Assembly: GCF_001650875.1 (NCBI RefSeq)
Contig: NZ_LXYI01000028.1
Coordinates: forward strand, 1-64,000
Source of the DNA: Sulfitobacter sp. EhC04
GTDB lineage: Bacteria; Pseudomonadota; Alphaproteobacteria; Rhodobacterales; Rhodobacteraceae
Direction: 5' to 3'
DNA: 64,000 bases
Numbering within the stretch: position 1 is the stretch's first letter; the number at the start of each line of letters is the position of its first letter. Positions 24,901 through 33,277 of the stretch are shown here, piece by piece. Position numbers and translations under genes: made by a program. The notes beneath the pieces were generated by a model that was given only the letters and a program-made list of their open reading frames with translations, did no database searches and was not told where the DNA came from.

Positions 24901-25998
24901 TTGAACCGCGACTCCTATTGTCGTTGAGGGTAGGGGGATCGACCTATCTCTTCCATCATCTTTTCACGGAAGACCTCGGCGGGTGTTTTCCATCCTAAGC
25001 ATTTGCGAGGCGTGTTGTTGAGCTGATCGCAGATCTGCTTGATGTCAGCGTCCGTCATTGCCCTGATATCACGCGTGCGGGGTAGCCAGCGTCTGGCGCG
25101 GCGGTTGGTGTTCTCAACGGTGCCTTTTTGCCAGGGAGAGGAGGGATCGCAGAACCACGTTTGGGTGCCCAGCTCGGCTTGCAGGTGCGGCCAGCTCACG
25201 AACTCAGTACCACGGTCGAAGGTGATTGATCTACGAGCGATCAGGGGCAGGTCTTTGATCGCCTTCATGATCTTGCCCATCACAGGTTTCGTTCGCTTGT
25301 TAGGGTTCTTCAGGATCACAGTGAACCGGCTGACCCGCTCGACCAACGAGGTCACATTTGTCTGGCCACGCTTTTGTTCAAACAGCATTAAATCGCCCTC
25401 CCAATGGCCGAACTGGCGACGGTGAGCGACATCGTCAGGCCTGAATAAGATGCTGACATCACGGTCAAACTTGGACTTCTGACGTTTGCGGGCACGGCGT
25501 GGTTTGCGGTTTTTGCGATGTAAGGGCAGATACCACCACAGCTCTTGCGCCATGCCTTCTTTGGAATAGATGTAGCGATAGATCGTCTCCTGGCAGACCC
25601 GCAGTTTGTCACCTTCATGGATCATCCGGTTGCCGATCTGTTCAGGCGTCCAGCCTTGTTTGATCCGTTCAATCACGCGCTTGCACAGATCAGGATGTCG
25701 GATCAGTTTGCGTTGCGTGGATCGGCGTTGCTGCGTGCGCTGGTGTGCTGCCATCCCAAAGTATCCAGCGTACTTCTTGGGCAAAGAGTCATCGGCCCAG
25801 AAGTTACGTTTGATCTCCCGAAAGATCGTCGACTTGTGACGCTTCAGGACACGCGCCATCTCTGCGACGGGGACCTTTGCAAGCCACCAGTCTTCGATTC
25901 TGCGTCGTTCTTGCATGCTCAGTTGCGTGTAAACGGTTCCCATGCGATATTCCTCCTATTAGATAACTCATTGTTTTCTAATAGGAGTCGCACTTCAA
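24901..25998 (-). mobile_element. IS30-family insertion sequence
   Basis: An element of about 1.1 kb with one transposase gene. Inverted repeats share GCGACTCCTATT: left 24908-24919 and, inverted, 25980-25991, with TTGAA just outside on both sides (24901 and 25998). Sequence between ends is intact. The exact tips and the 2-3-bp duplication typical of the family could not be fixed. Confidence 0.8.
24915..25943 (-). CDS. IS30-family transposase
   Basis: A 342-aa DDE transposase. The N-terminal helix-turn-helix reads LSMQERRRIEDWWLAKVPVA and LKRHKSTIFREIKRN; the catalytic core shows HWEGDLMLFEQKRGQ (first Asp), TFDRGTEFVSWPHL (second Asp) and DPSSPWQKGTVENTNRRARR (Glu), the classical IS30 pattern. 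Length and motifs are complete, so the copy is probably active. It carries its own inverted repeats at 24901 and 25998. Confidence 0.94.
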   Translation of the reverse strand: MGTVYTQLSMQERRRIEDWWLAKVPVAEMARVLKRHKSTIFREIKRNFWADDSLPKKYAGYFGMAAHQRTQQRRSTQRKLIRHPDLCKRVIERIKQGWTPEQIGNRMIHEGDKLRVCQETIYRYIYSKEGMAQELWWYLPLHRKNRKPRRARKRQKSKFDRDVSILFRPDDVAHRRQFGHWEGDLMLFEQKRGQTNVTSLVERVSRFTVILKNPNKRTKPVMGKIMKAIKDLPLIARRSITFDRGTEFVSWPHLQAELGTQTWFCDPSSPWQKGTVENTNRRARRWLPRTRDIRAMTDADIKQICDQLNNTPRKCLGWKTPAEVFREKMMEEIGRSPYPQRQ

Positions 25999-26124
25999 AG
26001 TAGCGCGCACCGCTACACGGCTCAAAAACGTATAAGCAAGCATATGTTAAGTTGGCTCTTGGCCAAGAGTGCGCATGACTCGGGCGCACCTGGGACGAAT
26101 ACTTCTCGGGCGAAAGCGGCGCGC

Positions 26125-26355
26125 CTAAGACCCGCAGCAAGAGTTAAGTCCGCTATCCGCGTCGGACCCGGGGTCATGCCAGCCAAGTTCGCAGAACGTC
26201 AGAAGGCCGCAAGCATGTGGACTAGGCCTTTTTCGATGTTCTTCCACGGCTTCTTGCCCACGGTATGTAAGAACCAACATCTGGTACCGCAGATATTTTT
26301 CGTAAAGAACTGCATGAAGCGACAACAGATTTTGTGACCCACAGGCCTGGATCAA
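26125..26355 (-). pseudogene. GntR/FCD regulator, C-terminal remnant
   Basis: The minus strand reads ACGSQNLLSLHAVLYEKYLR followed by YQMLVLTYRGQEAVEEHR, matching the last helices of FCD domains in GntR regulators. The following residues are degenerate and the DNA-binding part is missing. It is wedged between IS30 and an IS3 remnant. Upstream, 25999-26124 shows nothing recognisable. Confidence 0.4.
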
Positions 26356-26370
26356 GGACTTATGGAACTC

Positions 26371-26815
26371 CCAGTCATATCGGAATCAGGATCGGAGCGA
26401 CCACGCCCTGCGCCAATGGCTGCGGGAACTGGCGAATAAACGTCGCCGGTTCGGATATCGTAGTTAGGGCATCCTTTTGGCCAGAGAGGGTTTTGAAGTG
26501 AACCATTAGAAGCTTTTCCGTCTCTATCGCGAGGAAGGGCTGGCCGTGCGCCGCAGGTGATCACGCAAACGCGCACTGGGTACGCGCAGGCCCATCCTAG
26601 TGCCGGATCGCGCCAATCAGCGTTGGTCGTTGGACTTCGTGTCCGATGCCTTTGCTAATGGCCAAAGGTTCCGTGTGTTGTGCATCGTGGATGACTGCAC
26701 GCGCGAAGCCTTGGCGGCCACTGTGGTGGATCGCTCACTGTCAGGTGAGCGGATGATCCGCGAACTGGATGACCTGATCGGGAGGCTGGGTCAGTTGACT
26801 TTCTGACCCACGATC
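26371..26815 (+). pseudogene. degenerate IS3-family orfB fragment
   Basis: Plus-strand translation gives HALRQWLRELANKRRRFGYR, then stop codons, then ANQRWSLDFVSDAFANGQRF and RVLCIVDDCTREALAATVVD, characteristic of IS3/IS407-type OrfB. There are at least three in-frame stops (near 26465, 26510 and 26560), and the C-terminal DDE half is missing. It is therefore an old inactive copy, different from the IS3 at 3640. No gene is seen in 26816-26895. Confidence 0.7.
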
Positions 26816-26895
26816 AGATCAAAGCGATGACAACGGCCGACCGTATCGTCAACCTCGGCACTCGTCAGGGGTATGTTACCCCCTGGATCACGACG

Positions 26896-27528
26896 TCAGC
26901 GGAAAAGCGCCCTTAGGGGTGCCACAGCCTCTTGCCAGCTGTCACGCGCTTCTAGCCGGTCGATCCAACTCGCAACTCCTGGGTACTGGTCCAGTAAAAT
27001 CCCCGCTTGATCGCGATACATGAAGGTGGTCGCAAGATAGAAGTCGGCAAGGCTGAGTGCGCCTGCGATCCAGTCCTTGCCGTCGAGTCCGGTTTCCAGA
27101 ACGGCAAGGAACTGATCTGTGGCTTTTCGTTCCGCTTCGACCACAGTCGGATCGGGATCGCCCATGCCGAATTTCTCTTTGAGAAACAGCTCAAAGGACA
27201 ATTTCTGCATCGCCGGGCCAAGGTGGATCGCTTGCCACCAGGTCCATTGATCGACGAGGGACCGCGCCTTGCGGCCCTCAGGATAGAGGCCCGCCTCGGG
27301 CCGAAGCCCCGCCAGATAGGCACAAATTGCCCGGGATTCCCAAAGCACGAAATTCCCGTCCTCCAAAACGGGCACCTTTGCATTGGGATTGCGAGCGAGA
27401 AATTCCGCCGCGCGGTTGTCCCCGGCCCGGATGTCGACCTGGACGATTTCGAGGTCCACGCCCAGTTCGTGTGCCACCGCCCGCACACGCAGCGCATTGG
27501 GCGAGAAATTCGCGTTGTAGAGTTTCAT
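26896..27528 (-). CDS. glutathione S-transferase family protein
   Basis: A 210-aa GST. The N-terminal thioredoxin fold reads KLYNANFSPNALRVRAVAHE (likely catalytic Ser near residue 9) and NPNAKVPVLEDGNFVLWESR (cis-Pro and Glu/Ser glutathione contacts); the C-terminal helical domain includes GALSLADFYLATTF. It is the last gene of a five-gene minus-strand operon with an NmrA-type reductase, a dioxygenase and a DoxX protein, which suggests detoxification of electrophiles such as quinones. Substrate unknown. Confidence 0.88.
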   Translation of the reverse strand: MKLYNANFSPNALRVRAVAHELGVDLEIVQVDIRAGDNRAAEFLARNPNAKVPVLEDGNFVLWESRAICAYLAGLRPEAGLYPEGRKARSLVDQWTWWQAIHLGPAMQKLSFELFLKEKFGMGDPDPTVVEAERKATDQFLAVLETGLDGKDWIAGALSLADFYLATTFMYRDQAGILLDQYPGVASWIDRLEARDSWQEAVAPLRALFR

Positions 27529-27548
27529 GATTTTGTCCGCCTCTATAG

Positions 27549-28445
27549 TTACTGCGGCGCCCGAAGAAGCACCGCCCGGTTTTCGGTCAGGAAATCGGTA
27601 ACCGACTGTCCGGACTTGCCGGTGAGCGTCTTGAGATCGTCGCTGGCCACATCAAGGTAGCCTTCGGCGATTGCCTGGTCGAAAGAGACGAAAACACGCG
27701 CCATGAACTCGGGCAGGCCATTTGCGATCATCGCCTGCACCATGTCTTCGGCCGGCATCGGAACGTAGGGGATGTCCTTGCCGGCGATGTCCGACAAAAG
27801 CGCCGCGATATCGGCCTGGCCGGTGGATTCGGGCCCGGTGATGTCCAGGACCTCGCGGTCGGTCGCATTCATCAGCGCGGCAGCGGCGGCGCGGGCGCAG
27901 TCGGCGCGCGTGACGTAACTCGCCCGTCCGTCCCCTGCCGCGGCAAAGAGCTGCCCCATGTCGATCGCCTGCGGTCCGCTCATAAGCAACAGATCCGTGT
28001 AAAGGTTGTTGCGAAGGATCGTGTAGCTGGCGCCGCTTTGCTCGATCAGCTTCTCGGTGTTCTGATGATCCTTGCTGAAAGTGATGGGGCTTTCGGGTAC
28101 CGGGCTGGCAAGCGAGGTATAGACGATGTGGTCGATACCCGCCTCGCGTGCGGCGGTGATCGCATTGGAATGAGCCGCGAGCCGTTTGCCCGGCTCCAGA
28201 TCGTCGGTGGAGATGATCAGGATCCGCTTGCCGCCCGCGATGGCCGGACCCAGTGTTTCGGGCGCGTTGAAATCGCCTTGGCGAACATCCACCCCCTTGT
28301 CCCTGAACTCGGCGAGTTTGTCGGCGTTGCGCGTGACCGCGATGATCGGACCGGCGCCCGCCTCGATCAGTTGATCGATTACCTGGCGTCCAAGCTGGCC
28401 GGAGGCGCCTGTGACGATAAATGGTCCGTTCTGAAAGCTTGCCAT
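27549..28445 (-). CDS. NmrA-type NAD(P)H:quinone reductase-like protein
   Basis: A 298-aa atypical short-chain reductase with the nucleotide-binding motif TGASGQLGRQVIDQLIEAGA at residues 12-31. Sequence blocks such as DHIVYTSLASPVPESPITFS, HQNTEKLIEQSGASYTILRN and NLYTDLLL resemble the QOR2/YtfG quinone oxidoreductases of the NmrA family. It would reduce quinones in the cytosol. It lies 20 bp upstream of the GST and 28 bp downstream of the DUF5519-like gene. A purely regulatory NmrA role is the alternative. Confidence 0.85.
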   Translation of the reverse strand: MASFQNGPFIVTGASGQLGRQVIDQLIEAGAGPIIAVTRNADKLAEFRDKGVDVRQGDFNAPETLGPAIAGGKRILIISTDDLEPGKRLAAHSNAITAAREAGIDHIVYTSLASPVPESPITFSKDHQNTEKLIEQSGASYTILRNNLYTDLLLMSGPQAIDMGQLFAAAGDGRASYVTRADCARAAAAALMNATDREVLDITGPESTGQADIAALLSDIAGKDIPYVPMPAEDMVQAMIANGLPEFMARVFVSFDQAIAEGYLDVASDDLKTLTGKSGQSVTDFLTENRAVLLRAPQ

Positions 28446-28473
28446 GGGCGTATTCCTGTTCTTTGAGAGAGAG

Positions 28474-28971
28474 TCAGCCGTGGATGTGAACCTGCGCGGG
28501 GTTGGCCAGCTTGCCGCGGGCGAAGTCCCAGCTCGTTGTCAGGATTTTGATCATGACGTCGACCTCTGACCCATCGCGCGGCGCAAAGGCCATGACGGCA
28601 TTTGCCGGGATGTGTCCGGCCGACGCCATCGGGTGCGGTTCGCCCCATCCCTTGGCGATGAGTTCATCGACCGCCGCCAGCGGCAGCATCATGTGCGACG
28701 AACCGTCATAGGAGGGATGCACATGGGCAAATTCGCGTCCGATCATGAAGGCTTCACGCGGGCCGCAGGCATGCGCCACCGGCAAGACCAGTGCTTCGGC
28801 GCCGGGCACCGAGATGCCCGACCGGCAGCGCTCGACGAAGGGCAGGGCGAAGGCCTTCTCCTTGAAAAATGCGTGGATCTCTGCCGAGGAGTTCTGCGAC
28901 ACCTGCTCATGCGGGGCGCAATCGGTGGTGTCGGGGCGCGGGCCCTGCCGCGGGGGAAGTTCGAAGCTCAT
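28474..28971 (-). CDS. luciferase-domain/DUF5519-like protein
   Basis: A 165-aa protein without a signal peptide. The stretch REFAHVHPSYDGSSHMMLPL followed by AVDELIAKGWGEPHPMA and APRDGSEVDVMIKILTTSWD resembles the small Pfam luciferase (DUF5519) domain, in which HPDGSLHL, GWAERHP and PRD.EE are conserved. The biochemical role of stand-alone copies is not known. The start at 28971 is the ATG preceded by a GGACCAACC context and lies just after the dioxygenase stop; an in-frame extension upstream would overlap that gene. Co-transcription with oxidative-detoxification genes is the only functional hint. Confidence 0.65.
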   Translation of the reverse strand: MSFELPPRQGPRPDTTDCAPHEQVSQNSSAEIHAFFKEKAFALPFVERCRSGISVPGAEALVLPVAHACGPREAFMIGREFAHVHPSYDGSSHMMLPLAAVDELIAKGWGEPHPMASAGHIPANAVMAFAPRDGSEVDVMIKILTTSWDFARGKLANPAQVHIHG

Positions 28972-28979
28972 GGTTGGTC

Positions 28980-29795
28980 CTATCCAAATCTGAACGCGCT
29001 TTCGACCGCGCCCAACACGTGATCCTCGAGGGTCTTCTCCCCCCGATCCGCAAGCGCAGCCCCGGCCACGACGTGCAACGGGATCAGATGTTCCTCGCGC
29101 GGATTGGCATCGCGTGCGCCGGGCGCCTGATCCCACTCGGCCAGCATGGCATGGCGCACTGCGGGGTCTTCATGGGTCACCGCACTCGTGAGCCATCGGT
29201 CAAAGTCTCCGCCGTTCACCGGGCCGTCCGGTCCGCCCCTCATCGCCCGCATCATCTTGCCCATGTTATGATAGGTATTGCCGGATCCGATGATCAGCAC
29301 CCCTTCGTCGCGCAAGGGCGCCAACGCGCGACCGACGGCAAGATGCGCCTCGGGGTCGAGATCGTCGCGCAGGCTCAATTGGACGGTGGGGATGTCGGCC
29401 TCAGGAAAAGCCACCTTTAGTGGAACGAATACCCCGTGATCGAAGCCACGCGCAGCATCGGCCCCGGTTTGGAATCCCGCGTCTTCTAAAAGTGCGCGTA
29501 CGCGGGTCGCCAGCGCGGGCTCGCCCGGCGCGGGCCAGGTTAGCTGATAGGTATGCTGCGGAAATCCCTGATAGTCGAACAGCAGAGGCGGGGCGGGGTT
29601 GGTCTGCAAGGTAAAGACCCGCTCTTCCCAATGGCCCGAGATCACGAGGAGCGCCTTGGGCCTTGCCGGCAGGCTCGCAGGCAAGTCCTCAAGGAATTTG
29701 CGGTGCCGATCCCAGGCGTCAGGCGGGTTCCAGTCCATGAAGAAACAGGGGCCACCCCCATGGGGAACAAACAATGTCGGCTGCTTTTCAGTCAT
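28980..29795 (-). CDS. extradiol ring-cleavage dioxygenase, LigB/DODA type
   Basis: A 271-aa class III extradiol dioxygenase. The metal site is visible as the His of FVPHGGGPC near the N-terminus, SGHWEE (about residue 53), the GFDHGVFVPL segment (about 120) and the GSGNTYHNM segment (about 170). This layout corresponds to the YgiD/DODA branch, which opens catechol-type rings. Genomic context (DoxX, quinone reductase, GST, HxlR regulator) suggests removal of catechols or quinones rather than growth on an aromatic. The ATG at 29795 starts 63 bp after the DoxX gene. Confidence 0.88.
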   Translation of the reverse strand: MTEKQPTLFVPHGGGPCFFMDWNPPDAWDRHRKFLEDLPASLPARPKALLVISGHWEERVFTLQTNPAPPLLFDYQGFPQHTYQLTWPAPGEPALATRVRALLEDAGFQTGADAARGFDHGVFVPLKVAFPEADIPTVQLSLRDDLDPEAHLAVGRALAPLRDEGVLIIGSGNTYHNMGKMMRAMRGGPDGPVNGGDFDRWLTSAVTHEDPAVRHAMLAEWDQAPGARDANPREEHLIPLHVVAGAALADRGEKTLEDHVLGAVESAFRFG

Positions 29796-29858
29796 GTTGT
29801 CGTCCTTTTAAACCCAAGTCCGAGGCTATGGGCACCCCCGTGGCAACTCCGCAGCAGA

Positions 29859-30266
29859 TCAGATTGGCGCTGCCGGAACTGCCGGTGCATAGGCCGACTT
29901 GACCGCACGCACGCGATTGGCGGTCAGCCACGAGACGATCAGGAGTACCCAGGTCGCCAGAGCCGGCGACCAACCCGGATCGCCTGCGCCCACATGGGCC
30001 CCGAAGGCGAGCACCAGATGCCAGAACATTGCCGCATAGGCCCAATCTGCCAGCACCGCCGAAGGGCGCCAGAGGATCACAACGGCACCGACGATCTTCA
30101 AAATTGCGAGTGGCCAGATGATGTATGTGGGATAGCCCAACACCTCGCGATACATGCCCGCGACCATGTCGTGGGATGAGATGTAGAAGGCCGCCGCACC
30201 CAGATAGACCAATGCCACAAGGCCGGTCGCGATCCAGTAGACATATTTTGCCACGTTGTCACTCAC
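29859..30266 (-). CDS. DoxX-family membrane protein
   Basis: A 135-aa four-helix membrane protein (YWIATGLVALVYLGAAAFYI, TYIIWPLAILKIVGAVVILW, WAYAAMFWHLVLAFGAHVG, LATWVLLIVSWLTA). DoxX proteins are small quinone-linked membrane subunits of oxidoreductase systems. The start is taken as GTG at 30266 following GGGAGAGC; an ATG-initiated reading 90 bp further upstream would run into the regulatory region. It is the first gene of the operon under likely HxlR control. Confidence 0.82.
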   Translation of the reverse strand: MSDNVAKYVYWIATGLVALVYLGAAAFYISSHDMVAGMYREVLGYPTYIIWPLAILKIVGAVVILWRPSAVLADWAYAAMFWHLVLAFGAHVGAGDPGWSPALATWVLLIVSWLTANRVRAVKSAYAPAVPAAPI

Positions 30267-30359
30267 TGCCGCTCTCCCGGTTTTCGGCGGGTTGTTAGGC
30301 TGCCGTTTTCCATATAGTATCATTAGGTGCCTTGCTTCATCAGTTAAAGTAGGCACTTA

Positions 30360-30374
30360 AAAGTAACTTACTTT
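30360..30374. promoter_or_regulatory. 15-bp perfect palindrome between HxlR gene and DoxX operon (putative operator)
   Basis: AAAGTAACTTACTTT is a perfect palindrome centred on C30367. It sits 24 bp before the HxlR start and about 95 bp before the DoxX start. A related AAAGTA and TACTT-like series occurs nearby (AAAGTAGGCACTTA, 30346-30359). HxlR-family repressors bind such A/T-rich dyads; assignment is by position. Confidence 0.55.
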
Positions 30375-30398
30375 CGTGGGCTGCGAGGGCTATCCACA

Positions 30399-30752
30399 AT
30401 GAAAAGCGTCCAACCAGCTTCCTGCCCGATGGAGGCGCTGCTGCGTGTCATCACGGGACCTTGGACGATTTATATCCTTTGGGTTCTGTCCGAACAGGGT
30501 CCACAGCGTTTCGGCGCGACCAAACGGCTGGTGCCTGGAATTTCCACCCGGGTCCTGACTGAGAGGCTGAGAATGCTGGAACATGCCGGCGTGGTCTGGC
30601 GCGAGCAGGCCATGACCATCCCGCCCGCTGTCACATACGGGCTGACTGAACGCGGCGCGGAGCTGCGCGGTGTGCTGGACACCCTTGGATCCATTGCACG
30701 CCGCTGGGAGGCGGAGGGTGCTTTCGACGGGACGGCACGCTCGGCGGAATGA
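30399..30752 (+). CDS. HxlR-family transcriptional regulator
   Basis: A 117-aa winged-helix regulator. HxlR hallmarks: the single N-terminal cysteine in SCPMEALLRVITGPWT (Cys9), RFGATKRLVPGISTRVLTER and LRMLEHAGVVWREQ. In relatives such as YodB and QorR the equivalent cysteine senses quinones or diamide. It is divergent from the DoxX/dioxygenase/quinone-reductase/GST operon, matching a quinone-stress sensor. The gene is compact and complete. Confidence 0.88.
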   Translation: MKSVQPASCPMEALLRVITGPWTIYILWVLSEQGPQRFGATKRLVPGISTRVLTERLRMLEHAGVVWREQAMTIPPAVTYGLTERGAELRGVLDTLGSIARRWEAEGAFDGTARSAE

Positions 30753-30921
30753 TGACGTCCGTCCTGTTCGCGGAATAATCCCGCGCCAGAAAGCACCGCG
30801 AACGGAGCACGGCCCGAAGCTCATGACGAATTGAAAGCCGCGTTGGGTATGCCTGACAGGCGGCACTCACTCCGAACGATCCGCCCAGGTTTGCGGCTTG
30901 CCGCCACATAAAAATCAATTT

Positions 30922-30945
30922 ACTGTACCGACTAGACGGTACAGT
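30922..30945. promoter_or_regulatory. 24-bp near-perfect palindrome, putative TetR operator
   Basis: The half-sites ACTGTACCG (30922-30930) and CGGTACAGT (30937-30945) are exact complements and flank A-CTAG-A, itself symmetric except for one pair. It lies 44 bp before the TetR start at 30990 and matches the size of AcrR/TetR operators that overlap their own promoter. Confidence 0.65.
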
Positions 30946-30989
30946 CAAGTTTGAAATCCCGCAATGCTGCACAGGACAGGAAGAGCGAG

Positions 30990-31592
30990 ATGCGCGAGAG
31001 AAAAATGGCCGAGGTTTTGTTCGGCGCGCGGGAGGTCTTCTTCCGGTGCGGTTATGAAGGCGCCACCGTCGATGCCATTGCCGCCGAAGGGAAAGTGTCG
31101 AAGGCAACAATGTATTCGTATTTCCCGACCAAGGAGCAGCTGTTTCTGAGCGTCGTGGAATCCGAATGCGGTCGGCTTGCGGAAGAGATCCTCCGACCCT
31201 TGTCCGCAGGTCCCGAGCCGCGCGCCCAGTTGGAAAAACTTGCCCTGCGCATGATCGATCTCGTTCTGGACGAAACCTACATCCGCCTTCTGCGGACGTG
31301 TATCGGTGCCACCGAGATGCTTCCCGAGGTCGGGGAGGTGTATTTTCGTGCCGGACCGAAACGGGCACGCGAACTCATCAGTAAAGTTCTGGAACGCCTT
31401 TCCCGGGAAGGCGCGCTTGAGATCGACAACCCCCCGCGTGTTGCGGATCACTTCATACATCTTTGCGTTTCTGGACTGTTGATGCCACGCCTGCTGGCCG
31501 TGCAAAGAACAGTCGAGCGGGACAAGCATGCGGCCGATGCAGTCACTGCATTCCTGCGACTCTACGGGAGCGGACATAGAGTAGAGCTCTGA
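30990..31592 (+). CDS. TetR/AcrR-family regulator
   Basis: A 200-aa TetR regulator. The N-terminal helix-turn-helix reads VFFRCGYEGATVDAIAAEGK followed by VSKATMYSYFPTKEQLFLSV; the C-terminal ligand domain resembles TetR_C (AefR-like). The start at 30990 is chosen because AGGAAGAGCG precedes it by 4 bp and it matches the usual domain start; an upstream TTG at 30951 lacks a ribosome-binding site. With the 24-bp palindrome just upstream, autoregulation is likely. It is followed by a second TetR gene and a truncated RND adaptor, so it may have regulated an efflux pump. Confidence 0.88.
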   Translation: MRERKMAEVLFGAREVFFRCGYEGATVDAIAAEGKVSKATMYSYFPTKEQLFLSVVESECGRLAEEILRPLSAGPEPRAQLEKLALRMIDLVLDETYIRLLRTCIGATEMLPEVGEVYFRAGPKRARELISKVLERLSREGALEIDNPPRVADHFIHLCVSGLLMPRLLAVQRTVERDKHAADAVTAFLRLYGSGHRVEL

Positions 31593-31664
31593 ACTGACCT
31601 TGCTTTCCGACAACGGGGCAGTGCTCCACATCTCTCAATAAAATTGCCGAATGGACAGTGAATA

Positions 31665-32216
31665 ATGACCATACAATCCAAAATGCAGGCAAAGAATGCG
31701 TCACCAAGGATCCTCGGCGCTGCGCGGGCAATTGCGCACAGAGAGGGCGCGGGAAAGATTACGATCGACGCCGTCGCGCGTGAGGCCGATCTCAGTAAAG
31801 GCGGGGTCTTATACAATTTTCCGACCAAGAGAGCGCTTCTTGCCGGGCTGCTTGATGAGATGCTCGCAGAACATCACGAACGCCTGGCATCAGTCCCGGA
31901 AGATCGCAGATCCCGCACCCTGCGTGGGCACCTGGAAGCAATCGTGCAAGCCAGAGCCGTCGATGACGACCTCTCGATGGCGATTCTCGCGGCTGCCGCG
32001 TCAGATCCGCGGCTGCTCGATCCGCTACGGGCTGAACTGACCGGCGACCTTGAGCGTATCCTGTCCGACACACAAGACACTCCGGGTGCTATGGTTGTCG
32101 TCCTAGCGATCCAGGGACTTCGGTTCCAGAAACTTCTGGGCCTTCCCGACGGTGGCGCGGATCTCAGGGGACGCGTCATCGAGCAATTGAGGGCCATGAT
32201 TAATGAACTCGAATAG
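31665..32216 (+). CDS. TetR-family regulator (second copy)
   Basis: A 183-aa regulator with helix-turn-helix HREGAGKITIDAVAREADLS and KGGVLYNFPTKRALLAGLLD; the C-terminal part fits the TetR_C_37-type domain common next to RND pumps. It overlaps the start of the adaptor gene by 14 bp, so the two are co-transcribed. A typical regulator-adaptor-pump operon order, whose pump gene is now missing because of tni-3. Confidence 0.87.
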   Translation: MTIQSKMQAKNASPRILGAARAIAHREGAGKITIDAVAREADLSKGGVLYNFPTKRALLAGLLDEMLAEHHERLASVPEDRRSRTLRGHLEAIVQARAVDDDLSMAILAAAASDPRLLDPLRAELTGDLERILSDTQDTPGAMVVVLAIQGLRFQKLLGLPDGGADLRGRVIEQLRAMINELE

Positions 32217-33141
32217 AGAGACACGAAGTTTGAAGCGGATCGTTTTTGTTATTGCGGTAGCGGCCGTGTCGGCCGTTGCCGTCCCGTTTGTTTCGCCGTT
32301 CCTGACCGATGTGCTGGCCCAGACCGCGACGGACACCCTGGAGGCAGAAGTCGATACAAGGCCTGCAGCGAACGTGGAGCGACCAGTCACGGTCGAAGTG
32401 ACCCGTGCGCTCAATCGCGTCGTAAGTCAGTCTCGCAGCGTTGCAGGCCGCGTCGAACCTGCTCGAACGGTGGACCTTGCGTTTCAGATACCCGGGCAGA
32501 TCATTCGCCTTGAGGTTGAGCCCGGCGACACGATTCGCGAGGGCGAGGTGATCGCGGAGCTCGACCAAATCGATTTCGAACTCGCCGTCGACCGGGCTCA
32601 GGCGTCCTACGACCTGGCGAATTCCGAACTCGCGCGCGCCTCGGACCTCGCCGATCGTGGCGTGGCGTCCGACGCGCGCCTCGACACGGCCCGCGCGCAG
32701 TTCGTCCAGGCAGAAGTCGCGCTCCGCGAGGCAGAGCGGCGCCTGTCCCAAACGAAAATCGTCGCGCCATTCGACGCGATTGTGGCGCGCACCTTCGTTG
32801 AAGAATATGTCAACGTCACGTCGGCCGCGCCTGTCGCGCGTCTACAGGATGTCAGCGAGATGCGGCTCGTGATCTCCCTGCCAGAGGAACTTGCGGCCAT
32901 TGCGCGGTCGGCACCCGATGCCTTCGAGATCGTTGCAACTTTTCCGGCTGTTCCGGGTTACACCGCGCCTCTGGTGCTTCGCTCGTTTGCGACCGATGCC
33001 GACCGGACGGCGCAGACCTACGACGTGGAATTTGCGATCACGGGTGATATCGACCCGCGTCTTCTGCCCGGGATGACTGCGGATGTGCGCATCTCCATTG
33101 CCGCAGAAGCAGATCGCCCGCAATCCGTGATTGTCGCGTAG
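32203..33141 (+). pseudogene. RND efflux periplasmic adaptor (HlyD/AcrA type), C-terminus lost to tni-3
   Basis: Membrane-fusion protein of an RND pump. A signal anchor (RIVFVIAVAAVSAVAVPFV) is followed by the lipoyl motif VDLAFQIPGQIIRLEVEPGD, a coiled-coil hairpin (ASYDLANSELARASDLADRG to RLSQTKIVAPFDAIVARTF) and a β-barrel. Native codons end at 33131; the last three codons and the stop come from the tni-3 tip (TGTCGCGTAG). Usual adaptors are about 350-380 aa, so about 40-60 residues of the membrane-proximal domain are absent, and no pump gene follows. Whether the 309-residue stub still folds is unknown. Confidence 0.85.
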
Positions 33142-33250
33142 CCCTTAATTGTGAGATGAGAAATCCAACGAAATCAACAGCTGTGCTTTGCCCTTAAATA
33201 TGAGATTTTGCCTTTAATTCCGATATTTTTGCTCTTAAACCTGAGACAGG
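33132..33250 (+). repeat. tni-3 left end: terminal repeat plus 20-bp-period sites
   Basis: The tip TGTCGCGT (33132) is followed by a site GCCCTTAATTGTGAGAT at 33141, a gap, then three units at 33190, 33210 and 33231 following GC[C/T][C/T]TTAA...[T/C][G/C][A/T]GA. Consecutive starts are 20 and 21 bp apart. The same unit occurs inverted at 36571-36590 and 36611-36629. Confidence 0.7.
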
Positions 33251-33277
33251 GTTCACAGACATTTGCGGCAAATATCG

